The position numbers and the translations under genes are program-made. From positions 1,178,001-1,242,000 of the forward strand of contig NZ_FPCJ01000001.1 of the NCBI RefSeq assembly GCF_900116565.1: a stretch of 64,000 nt of DNA. The letters run 5' to 3'. Below the pieces are notes generated by a model, which worked only from the letters and a program-made list of their open reading frames with translations, ran no database searches and was not told the DNA's origin. The DNA comes from Thermoflavifilum thermophilum (GTDB taxonomy: Bacteria; Bacteroidota; Bacteroidia; Chitinophagales; Chitinophagaceae). Shown here piece by piece: positions 43,474 to 51,310 of this stretch (positions within the stretch are counted from its first letter, which is position 1; every line of letters starts with the position of its first letter).

Positions 43474-44687
43474 GCCAGGATTTTGTTCCATGCTTCTTGC
43501 AACTTTCTTTGCTCATGCTCCCATGCTATGCATCGGGCAGCATGATAGCGTGTCAAGCATTGTTCCCGTATTTGCGATAATGCACTTGCTATTATCTGAA
43601 TAGCTTTACACATATCCTCTACCTCTTGTTTACACAGCAGATGATGCATGGGAAACCTTTGCAGAAATTGTTTCTGACCCGGAGTATCCGTAGCCAACAC
43701 AAATAGGCCAGCCTGCAAATAGGCAAAGAGTTTGTTGGATAAAGCATAGTTTTTATTCATGTCAACGCAACTCAATTCAAGCGAAAGGCCAACATCGTAT
43801 TGGCTGAGCAAATGATGCAGTGGCTGTTGAGGCATGGGGGGCAATAAGGTTAGATGATTTTCCTGCCTGAGCATGGCTTCAAAAGTTCGATCATTCAATT
43901 GCCCAATTAGCGTAATTTCATAATCTACACCTGCCTGCCTGACGGCCTGGAAAAACAATTCCAGGCCACGTCCCCGACCAATGGTTTGTGAAAACCAGAT
44001 AAACCGAATTTTCTTATCCTGCGCAGGTTGAGGTGTCGTGAATTCATTGGAAGGAAAGGAGTTATATACCACCACAGGCTGGGGAATATTGGCTGTGATA
44101 TATTTTTTTGTAAGCTCCACATACCCATCTGCGGCAAACGATACATACGCACAATGAGGCAGCATTTTTTTGAGCAAATATTCCCGGCGACGTCTTTCAG
44201 CGTCCGCCCTTTTTGTTGGTATCGCTTCACCAGGATGATAGTCTTCCATATCGAAAGCCAGTTTTGCTCCGGTTTTTCTGGCAAGAATATATCCGGGATA
44301 TAAAGCGCCAAGTGTATGGCAAATGATAAGGTCGAAACGAAATTCCTTTCTTTTCAAAAGCAAAAAAAATATGAGCAGTGTGCTCCGTTTGTTGTGCGAT
44401 AAAGCTTGTAACAAGAGTGAGTCACTTAACAAACTCGAAAGCATAATTGCAAACTGCTGCACAACAGTACTGAACAGCCAGGGCAACAAAGGCTTTCGGT
44501 TAGCCGACAGTCGGATCACCTGTTTCTGCTGAAAAACTTCTAAAAATTGTTCATCCACAGCATCCGCCCACCCCCCGATTCCGAAAACTATTACCTGCAC
44601 ACTATGTTGTAGATGCAATATGTATAATTCTTTTACCAATCTTGGGTTGGTGCTTAAGCTTGCCGTAGTAAGGATTAACACGCGCAT
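43470..44687 (-). CDS. GT4-like family glycosyltransferase
   Basis: 405 residues. The N-terminus RVLILTTASLSTNPRLVKEL is seen in many Bacteroidota glycosyltransferases; LIICHTLGALYPGYILARKTGAKLAFDMEDYHPGE carries the acceptor-domain strand, and the donor domain has IRFIWFSQTIGRGRGLELF and a C-terminal SNKLFAYLQAGLFVLATDTPGQ segment. The stop and the next start share bases (ATGA), so these two enzymes are probably made in equal amounts. Donor sugar unknown. Confidence 0.86.
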   Translation of the reverse strand: MRVLILTTASLSTNPRLVKELYILHLQHSVQVIVFGIGGWADAVDEQFLEVFQQKQVIRLSANRKPLLPWLFSTVVQQFAIMLSSLLSDSLLLQALSHNKRSTLLIFFLLLKRKEFRFDLIICHTLGALYPGYILARKTGAKLAFDMEDYHPGEAIPTKRADAERRRREYLLKKMLPHCAYVSFAADGYVELTKKYITANIPQPVVVYNSFPSNEFTTPQPAQDKKIRFIWFSQTIGRGRGLELFFQAVRQAGVDYEITLIGQLNDRTFEAMLRQENHLTLLPPMPQQPLHHLLSQYDVGLSLELSCVDMNKNYALSNKLFAYLQAGLFVLATDTPGQKQFLQRFPMHHLLCKQEVEDMCKAIQIIASALSQIREQCLTRYHAARCIAWEHEQRKLQEAWNKILA

Positions 44688-44880
44688 AGAAAACCTTAAT
44701 TCCCTACATCATGCTATATAGCTTTGATGAATATTACCTAAAACAAACCTTAGTAAAAAGATAAAAAATTATTTATTCAACTATTTTCATAAAGCAATAA
44801 CATGATACGTTTCTCATAACTCGAATTATAAAAAAACAACTCCATAATTTGCAGCGAATGTTTGTTATCAATCGTGAACA

Positions 44881-45750
44881 TTATGTTATCTTCCTCATCC
44901 AAAAACTTAATGCAGGTAAATGTTCCTTATTTGATGGGAAGAACCTGTCAAAATCTCCTAATGTTCGATATGTGTAATATCCTGCCCACAAAATCCGAAA
45001 ATTCATATTTTGGGTTAATAATGCATGTAATAAATATTGCTCCACAAATCTCCATCCTTTTTTCACCAAATATAAAGGATATTCATAGGGTAGATAAATA
45101 TCATGCATATGAATAACTACTCCAGGCGATAAATGAGGTATAATTAAGTTATACAGGAAAACAACGTCATTAGCCACTTTTATGTGGTGACTTGAATCAA
45201 TAAATAGAATATCATTGGATTTTAGTTCATCAAAAATTAAATGATTTTCCAGATATACTTCTTCTATTCTTTTCCTGTAAATATGATCAGATAAATTATC
45301 AATATCGGACCTTGGATGTGGATCTATAGAAATAATTTTACAACTAATTTTCTCATCAACTATTGCCTGTCTGATAATTTTTGTACTATTACCTGATCCT
45401 ATTTCTATAACTAATCCTGGTTTATTTGATCTGACCATGGAATACAAGACCTCGGCATCAGGAGTTGTATAATACCCATTCTTAAAGCTATATCCGACCT
45501 CATTCATACCTTCATCTTCGAAAGACGAAAATCTATTTTGATAATATTTTAATGTATCTAAAAGAACATAAGGGTCATATTCACTCAGTAATGGAGAAAG
45601 GTCATAAACTGGCTCATCAAAAATGCCCTTACGAGACAAACAGGATATTCTTTCATTCTCAATACGTTCAGCAGTCAGTGTATCAATCTTAAGGTTAAAC
45701 TTTCTTAGACAAGCATTCAATGTTTCTTTTACACGAGTTGTAAAGGCCAT
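44881..45750 (-). CDS. class I SAM-dependent methyltransferase (Methyltransf_24 type)
   Basis: 289 residues, strongly AT-rich. The SAM-binding motif is LVIEIGSGNSTKIIRQAI, followed by KIISIDPHPRSDIDNL and the characteristic NDILFIDSSHHIKVANDVVFLY, then GVVIHMHDIYLPYEYP. About 110 residues precede the Rossmann core and may bind the acceptor. It is probably a sugar- or lipid-modifying methyltransferase of the repeat unit. It lies just downstream of the Wzx gene, with which it shares low GC. Confidence 0.85.
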   Translation of the reverse strand: MAFTTRVKETLNACLRKFNLKIDTLTAERIENERISCLSRKGIFDEPVYDLSPLLSEYDPYVLLDTLKYYQNRFSSFEDEGMNEVGYSFKNGYYTTPDAEVLYSMVRSNKPGLVIEIGSGNSTKIIRQAIVDEKISCKIISIDPHPRSDIDNLSDHIYRKRIEEVYLENHLIFDELKSNDILFIDSSHHIKVANDVVFLYNLIIPHLSPGVVIHMHDIYLPYEYPLYLVKKGWRFVEQYLLHALLTQNMNFRILWAGYYTYRTLGDFDRFFPSNKEHLPALSFWMRKIT

Positions 45751-45769
45751 GTATAATTAAATTTTGAAT

Positions 45770-47260
45770 TTAACTAACTTTATTCTTTAAAAGAATAGAT
45801 TTAATAAAATTAATTTTAAAATTACTTACCAAAAGATGTAATACTTGATCAAATAATTTATTAGATAAAATTTTAGATAACGACAAATATGTTGCAAAAC
45901 CTACCAAAAATTGAACAATAAGCTTAGCAATACTACTAAGTGAAGAGGGAAGAAAATTTCCGACCATAAATATGATTGCCCCCATGCACAATGATATTAA
46001 ACATGAAATGATGATATTTTTAATTATCTCATTAAATGTAATATCAATTAAAGCTCTCAAAATCCTAATCACTGGATAAACAAGAAAGAAATTTGCAAAA
46101 ACATACGACCAGCTTATAGCTTTAACGCTTCCAAATGAGAAGCCAATAAGCACAGCTAATATAATAGTTACTGAATTGATGATTCCCCATTTAAAGAGTT
46201 GTTTTGTTTCCCCTAGTGATACAAATATCCATGAAGTGGATACAGTGAGCATTAGTGGAAAACCAGCAAATCCAAGAATTCTGAGTATAGGTATGGCGTT
46301 TCCCCATTTTTTGCCTAATAATCCAAGAATGAAATTATCTGAGGCAAATATTAAGAACGAAATAATAGGAAAACAAAAAAATCCCAATATCCGGATTGAT
46401 TGTATAAACGATTGTTTTACCTTGTTTTTATCAGATTGTAATGATGAAAAAGCAGGAAGAATTGCACCACCTACTATGGAAAATAATTGAGCTATAGGCA
46501 TTAGCATTAAATAATATGCTCTCGAATAAATTCCCAAAGCATTCGCCCCAATAAACTTACCCACAATCAAATCATCAAATCTTCTACTCCAATAATCGAT
46601 GGTATTATATGCAGTTAAAAATAAACTGAAAGAGATAAAACTTTTTAAATCTTTCCAACAAAAAATAAATCCTGGATACCATTTTGTTATTAAAAATCTC
46701 AGCAAAACGATAACAACTAATGAAGAAAGGCTTTGTCCCACTAGACTCATGGCTTTCCATCCGTGTAAAGCCAACCATATTCCTGTGAACCCTCCGGTTA
46801 TAGTACTAATAATGGTTATTTTACTAATCCAGTCAAATCGCATGCTTTTTTGAAGTAACGCTCCTGGCACTATCCCCAATCCCCCAATCAAAAAATTAAA
46901 TGATAAACCCTTCAATACTGGCTTTAGCTCAGGAGCATGAAAAAAATAACTAATCGAATTAGAAGCAAGATAGAGCAGTAAAGTAAATAAAAACCCATTG
47001 ATTAAATTCATCCAAAAAATACTCGAAAGCTCTCTTTCGCTAATCTTATTTCTCTGCACTATTGCTGTCCCTAATCCAAATTCATTGAATATTCCCGCAA
47101 ACCCTGTACAAATCATAGCCATACTCAGTAATCCATAATCTGATGGGTGTAATAATCGCATTAAAATGATGGATGTAGCAAATTGTAATACCTGAGCAAC
47201 TATATTTCCGAATCCATTCCATAATACACCTTTGACTACTTTATTCGTTAGCGACCCCAT
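45770..47260 (-). CDS. Wzx-like lipid-linked oligosaccharide flippase (MOP superfamily, PST type)
   Basis: 496 residues with about 14 predicted membrane helices. It begins SLTNKVVKGVLWNGFGNIVAQVLQFATSIILMRLL and continues HPSDYGLLSMAMICTGFAGIFNEFGLGTAIVQR, matching the WzxC/lipopolysaccharide biosynthesis protein family. It would flip undecaprenyl-diphosphate-linked repeat units across the inner membrane for the Wzy polymerase encoded about 8 kb downstream. It is the most AT-rich large gene in the window, consistent with the serotype-specific part of such loci. A TATTTTTG box lies 40 bp upstream at 47307-47300. Confidence 0.92.
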   Translation of the reverse strand: MGSLTNKVVKGVLWNGFGNIVAQVLQFATSIILMRLLHPSDYGLLSMAMICTGFAGIFNEFGLGTAIVQRNKISERELSSIFWMNLINGFLFTLLLYLASNSISYFFHAPELKPVLKGLSFNFLIGGLGIVPGALLQKSMRFDWISKITIISTITGGFTGIWLALHGWKAMSLVGQSLSSLVVIVLLRFLITKWYPGFIFCWKDLKSFISFSLFLTAYNTIDYWSRRFDDLIVGKFIGANALGIYSRAYYLMLMPIAQLFSIVGGAILPAFSSLQSDKNKVKQSFIQSIRILGFFCFPIISFLIFASDNFILGLLGKKWGNAIPILRILGFAGFPLMLTVSTSWIFVSLGETKQLFKWGIINSVTIILAVLIGFSFGSVKAISWSYVFANFFLVYPVIRILRALIDITFNEIIKNIIISCLISLCMGAIIFMVGNFLPSSLSSIAKLIVQFLVGFATYLSLSKILSNKLFDQVLHLLVSNFKINFIKSILLKNKVS

Positions 47261-47342
47261 AAGTATCTAAAATGAATAAACAAATTATGTATTGTGCAAC
47301 AAAAATATTTACAGGTTTTATAAATATTATTCAATTGGATTT

Positions 47343-48509
47343 TTACTTATCTAATTTCAACATCGATTTTATACTTTCCATTACTCTTCTCACACCAATC
47401 CTCTTCAAACACATATTTCCCTGCACTTCATCATGAAAACAATTTTTGCAAAACAGCCTGTCATTTCGTAGCACTATATTTTTCCCATCGGCTGGTGGAT
47501 ACCACTTGCCTGGATAATCACGACTGCTGAACAAAGCGATCACCGGCGTGCCCACAGCATAAGCCAAATGCATGGGACCGGTATCGTTTGATATCACAAG
47601 CCGGCAATACTTCATCATTTCAGCTGTTTCCAATGGCGTGAGTTTGCCACAAAAATTCCACACCCCCTGCCCTTGTATTTGCCCGGCAAGATCAGCATCT
47701 TCAGGACCACCAAACAGCAACACACAATCATGACTTGCTAAAAGTATGTCGGCCAGCTCCTGAAAATAGGCTAATGGCCAGCGATTCTGTGAGCGCTTGG
47801 CACCTACCACCATACCCACGTTTTTGCTCTTGTCATGCAACCTGTTTTCTCGCATCATCTGCTCAACCTTTTGCTTCACTTCCGGGGTAATACCCAATGG
47901 AAACACACAGCCAAAAGTTTGCAATCCGTTTCGTTCCAGGATTTCCAACAACCGATCCCGCTCATTTTTAAACCGAATGTATTTTGCCTGATAACAGGCT
48001 AAAAACCGGGTAGATGCAACCTGCCATCCAAACGCATGTCGTATGCCCAGGGCTCTGGCAATGAATATATCTCTGATTTGCCTGAACAACCCCGCATCAT
48101 ACTGCGGCAATTGTATGAATACATCATACTTCTTTAGTTTCAGCAGTTTGAATAACGCTATTTTGGGGATGTTGTAATAATTCAGGATTTCATTCACCAG
48201 GCTGCTGTCAATCAAAGCCCCCAGGGAAACAAGGTTTTCAGCTCCGGCATTGGTCAAAACATCAATCTGGGCATCGGGAAAATTTCGGCGAATCGCATAC
48301 ATAGCCGGCAAGGCGCAAATGCTATCACCCAGGGAACCAGTACGAAAAATCAGGATGCGTCGTATCGGATATTTGTTTTTTTTCACGGGCCGAAAAAACA
48401 ACCGTTGGCATAACCACAATACTCCGTTTTGGATTCGGTAATGGGCTTTCAGCAGCCAGATTATCCACTTGATTTTTGGTTGTCGGCGAAAGGAAGAATT
48501 GCTGTGCAT
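47343..48509 (-). CDS. GT9 family glycosyltransferase (heptosyltransferase-like)
   Basis: 388 residues from the ATG at 48509; an ATG at 48596 is also possible, but the longest frame (to 48746) translates hairpin repeat and is rejected. The GT9 pattern is RRILIFRTGSLGDSICALPAMYAIRRNFPDAQIDVLTN at the N-terminus, VGMVVGAKRSQNRWPLAYF in the middle, CVLLFGGPEDADLAGQI, and the donor-site end LVISNDTGPMHLAYAVGTPVIALFS. Such enzymes transfer heptose or related sugars from ADP-sugars. A Cys-rich tail (FCKNCFHDEVQGNMCLKRI) follows. The role in this locus is likely core or repeat-unit sugar addition. Confidence 0.9.
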   Translation of the reverse strand: MHSNSSFRRQPKIKWIIWLLKAHYRIQNGVLWLCQRLFFRPVKKNKYPIRRILIFRTGSLGDSICALPAMYAIRRNFPDAQIDVLTNAGAENLVSLGALIDSSLVNEILNYYNIPKIALFKLLKLKKYDVFIQLPQYDAGLFRQIRDIFIARALGIRHAFGWQVASTRFLACYQAKYIRFKNERDRLLEILERNGLQTFGCVFPLGITPEVKQKVEQMMRENRLHDKSKNVGMVVGAKRSQNRWPLAYFQELADILLASHDCVLLFGGPEDADLAGQIQGQGVWNFCGKLTPLETAEMMKYCRLVISNDTGPMHLAYAVGTPVIALFSSRDYPGKWYPPADGKNIVLRNDRLFCKNCFHDEVQGNMCLKRIGVRRVMESIKSMLKLDK

Positions 48510-48615
48510 GGAGCTGGGAATAGCTGTCTGTATGGACTCTCCGCCGTTGTGCCGGCCTAAGGATGTTGGGTGTTGCACAGCTATGCGATGATTCATTTGA
48601 AAAATGTTTTTTGGC

Positions 48616-48811
48616 AGATTCCTCTCCGCCCACCGGCGGATCGGAATGACGGCAACCCTCCAACGTCCTAATCCTGAGCGCAGCGAAGGATCTAACCGAA
48701 ACGAATGAGATTCCTGCCTGCCGGCCGGCAGGCCTCGCTGGTGCATCGGAATGACGGTGCCATTACTCAGGGGATCCTTCCCCCGGCTGAGCCGGGGTCA
48801 GGATTGGGACG
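48616..48811. repeat. hairpin repeat copy in reverse orientation with an extended second stem
   Basis: Reverse-orientation family member: CCTCTCCGCCCACCGGCGGA hairpin, GGAATGACGG, ATCCTGAGCGCAGCGAAGGA, the variant linker TAACCGAAACGAATGAG (also at 51180), an altered palindrome CCTGCCTGCCGGCCGGCAGG, and GGAATGACGG. A further module at 48774-48811 has the strong stem CCCCGGC-TGA-GCCGGGG in the place of the usual second hairpin. Confidence 0.85.
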
Positions 48812-48855
48812 GTAAAAAGGGCAGAATTCCGATGACGAATAAACATCCCTTTCCT

Positions 48856-48878
48856 CCCTCTCCTTCCCAAGGAGAGGG
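48856..48878. repeat. 10-bp perfect stem-loop downstream of asnB
   Basis: CCCTCTCCTT (48856-48865), loop CCC, AAGGAGAGGG (48869-48878). A CAGGGTGAGG tail follows. It resembles a different common intergenic repeat (the CCCTCTCC/GGAGAGGG type) rather than a terminator, since no T-run follows on the minus strand. With the preceding entry it accounts for the gene-free stretch 48510-48924. Confidence 0.6.
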
Positions 48879-48924
48879 ATACAGGGTGAGGATGCACCCA
48901 GACTGAGGTCCTTCAAGCCAGCCT

Positions 48925-50811
48925 TCATACCACAAACTGGCTTAATACAAACAAGGCCCAGGTCCTTGACCAGTGCGAATCTGGCAAACAAAGCCCTTCC
49001 AGCCGCAAGTCCAGCGTTTTCGACAACCGATGCAGGCCATCGGCAATCTGCCCGCAAAGCGGTTCCTGCCTGATCCAGTCGGCAAATGGAAAGGTAAAAC
49101 CCTGCTTCGGCCGATGGATGATGGCCAGAGGCAAGCTACCTGTAGCCTCTACGAGCAAGCGTTTGGGATAACCGTGCCGATAGGCCGCATCGAGATAAGG
49201 CCACACAGCTGCATAGAGATGATGATCCACAAAAGGCACGCGTAGCTCCAAACCATGAGCCATGCTAAACACGTCAGCATCGCGCAACAATTGATTGCGC
49301 ATGTAATACCTGCTCTCCAGGTATGAGACATATTGCAATGGCGTCAGCACCTGCTCTATTTTATCATCCTTTCTATCATGTCCCGGGCTGGCAGGGGTCT
49401 TGCGTGCCGGGGCATCCGTGAGATCAGCATAAGGATTTGCAGGCAGCGGGGAGGGCCAGCGCATTTCTTGCAGCTCAGCATCGGTAAACAATCCCCTCAC
49501 CAGCCGATACGCTGCCCGGGGATCCTGCCGCTGTTGCACAAAAGCCTGCAACCGCCGCCGTCGATCAACCGATCTGGCCCGCCATGCAGCTATCTGCACG
49601 GCCAGGGGAAGCCAGCGACTCGCTTGCCAGCGTCGCAAGCGCGGCACCCAGCGAAACGACGGATATCCGCCAAAAAGCTCATCGCCTCCCAGGCCTGAAA
49701 GCACCACCTTGAGGCCGGCCTTACGGGCTGCCTGCGATACCATATACACATTCAGCCCGTCGATCGTTGGCTGATCCATAACCCCAAGCATATCCTCCCA
49801 TTGACCCAGCAAATCCGGAAGCGTTACCACCACCTCTTCATGCCGGGTATGGAAATGCGAAGCCGCCAGCCGGGCATAATTTGATTCATCCAGCTCATGT
49901 CCGGGAAACACCACCGAAACAGTCCGGATATCGGGCACACCAATCTGGCGCAATAAAGAAACGATGGCCGTGGAGTCGATCCCTCCCGAGAGAAAAGCTC
50001 CCACTTCCACATCGGCTACCAGATGGACCTGCAGGCTGTCGATCAGGGCCTGTCGAACAGCTTCCCGTGCTTCGGGTGTATAGCCTTGGCTGCCCGCCCT
50101 CACCTGTGCAGTTGCAAGCAGATCGGTGAAACACCACCAACATGTGGGCTCATCCACCACCGGCTGGTCTTGTCGCCATTGTACCCGAACATAATGGCCG
50201 GGCGGCAGCGCCCACACATTTTCATAGAGCGTGAGCGGAACCGGTATCGAACCCGTTTGCAGGAAGGCAGCCGCCGCCTCCAGGGAAACCGGTAAGGGAA
50301 AACCCGCTTGCCGAAAGGCTTTCAGCTCAGAAGCAAAGAAAAATCGGGTCCCCTGCAACCCGTAGTACAGCGGCTTGATGCCCATCCGGTCGCGAACCAG
50401 CAAGAGCTCACGCTGCTCTTCATCCCAGATGGCAAAAGCAAACATGCCCCGCAAGCGGGGGAGGATATCCATGCCCATGCGGGCATATCCCCTGAGGATG
50501 ACTTCGGTATCGGTAGCTGTATGAAAATGCTCGCCAGCATCCATGAGATTCTGCCGCAGCTCCCGGTAATTGTAGATCTCTCCATTGAAGGTGATGACCA
50601 GGGGCCGCATATCGTGGCACATGGGTTGATGGCCCGCCTGGCTGAGGTCGATTACCGACAAACGACGATGGGCAAGTCCCAGCGGGAGGTGGGGCGACAG
50701 ATACATGCCTGCATCGTCGGGCCCACCCCGATGCATGGCATCACGCATGCGCAACAGCTTGCCCGCTACATCGGGCGATTCAGGATCATATAATCCGGCA
50801 ATGCGACACAT
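48925..50811 (-). CDS. asnB: glutamine-dependent asparagine synthetase-type amidotransferase
   Basis: 628 residues. The N-terminal glutaminase domain begins MCRIAGLYD with the nucleophile Cys2, then MHRGGPDDAGMYL and FNGEIYNYRELR. The C-terminal ATP-pyrophosphatase domain shows GAFLSGGIDSTAIVSLLRQIG (about residue 270) and LSGLGGDELFGGYPSFR. AsnB-type enzymes amidate a carboxylate using glutamine and ATP. In polysaccharide loci such enzymes (WbpS/WbpG-like or AsnB homologues) often amidate uronic acids, so the real substrate may be a sugar rather than aspartate. It is the first gene left of the right-hand composite repeat. Confidence 0.9.
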   Translation of the reverse strand: MCRIAGLYDPESPDVAGKLLRMRDAMHRGGPDDAGMYLSPHLPLGLAHRRLSVIDLSQAGHQPMCHDMRPLVITFNGEIYNYRELRQNLMDAGEHFHTATDTEVILRGYARMGMDILPRLRGMFAFAIWDEEQRELLLVRDRMGIKPLYYGLQGTRFFFASELKAFRQAGFPLPVSLEAAAAFLQTGSIPVPLTLYENVWALPPGHYVRVQWRQDQPVVDEPTCWWCFTDLLATAQVRAGSQGYTPEAREAVRQALIDSLQVHLVADVEVGAFLSGGIDSTAIVSLLRQIGVPDIRTVSVVFPGHELDESNYARLAASHFHTRHEEVVVTLPDLLGQWEDMLGVMDQPTIDGLNVYMVSQAARKAGLKVVLSGLGGDELFGGYPSFRWVPRLRRWQASRWLPLAVQIAAWRARSVDRRRRLQAFVQQRQDPRAAYRLVRGLFTDAELQEMRWPSPLPANPYADLTDAPARKTPASPGHDRKDDKIEQVLTPLQYVSYLESRYYMRNQLLRDADVFSMAHGLELRVPFVDHHLYAAVWPYLDAAYRHGYPKRLLVEATGSLPLAIIHRPKQGFTFPFADWIRQEPLCGQIADGLHRLSKTLDLRLEGLCLPDSHWSRTWALFVLSQFVV

Positions 50812-50880
50812 CGAGTTAATGAAATCATGATGATTTATCCATTGTCTCTATCCCGAGCCTTGCGGCTTACCCTTCTTCCT

Positions 50881-51240
50881 CGTCCTCATCCGGAGCTTGC
50901 TTATCCAGCGTCCCTATCCCAAGCCTGCCGAGGGATCTTCCAGGCTGCATGGGATTCCTGCCTGCCGGCAGGAACCTGCCGAATCGTATGCACGCTGCTC
51001 AGGAGATCCCTCACTTCGTTCGGGATTGGGACGAGAAAAAGCGGATTGGGACGGGAAAAGGAGTTCTGCATGACGATGACGAAGGATGCCTCGCATTCAC
51101 TTGGAATGATGTTATCCATCCTTCGTCCTCATCCTGATTCGCCCCCCTTCGTCCCTATCCTGAGCGCAGCGAAGGATCTAACCGAAACGAATGGGATTCC
51201 TGCCTGCCGGCAGGCAGGCCTCGCTGATGCTCGGAATGAC
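50881..51240. repeat. large composite hairpin repeat, right copy (inverted relative to 30561-30978)
   Basis: Occupies most of the 499-bp gap between the asnB and wzc-like genes. Order: GAGCTTGCTTATCCAGCG, TCCCAAGCCTGCCGAGGGA, GGCTGCATGGGATTCCTGCC, GAATCGTATGCACGC, TCCCTCACTTCGTTCGGGA, a GATTGGGACGAGAAAAAG tandem, GGAGTTCTGCATGACGATGA, GCCTCGCATTCACTTGGAAT, TTATCCATCCTTCGTCCTCA, then a second unit with GAGCGCAGCGAAGGA and the 20-bp palindrome, ending CGGAATGACG. The order matches the reverse complement of the copy at 30.6-31.0 kb. Confidence 0.88.
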
Positions 51241-51310
51241 GAAGAGGGGAGTCGGCACGACGGTCTTCCACCATCGGGAATCACCAACAGCCTTCCATCA
51301 TAGCCTAACT

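Noticed and set aside
48856-48878. Rho-independent terminator after asnB
   Set aside because: The stem is strong but no T-run follows on the minus strand, and the sequence resembles a widespread intergenic repeat. Genes further downstream appear to be in the same operon.
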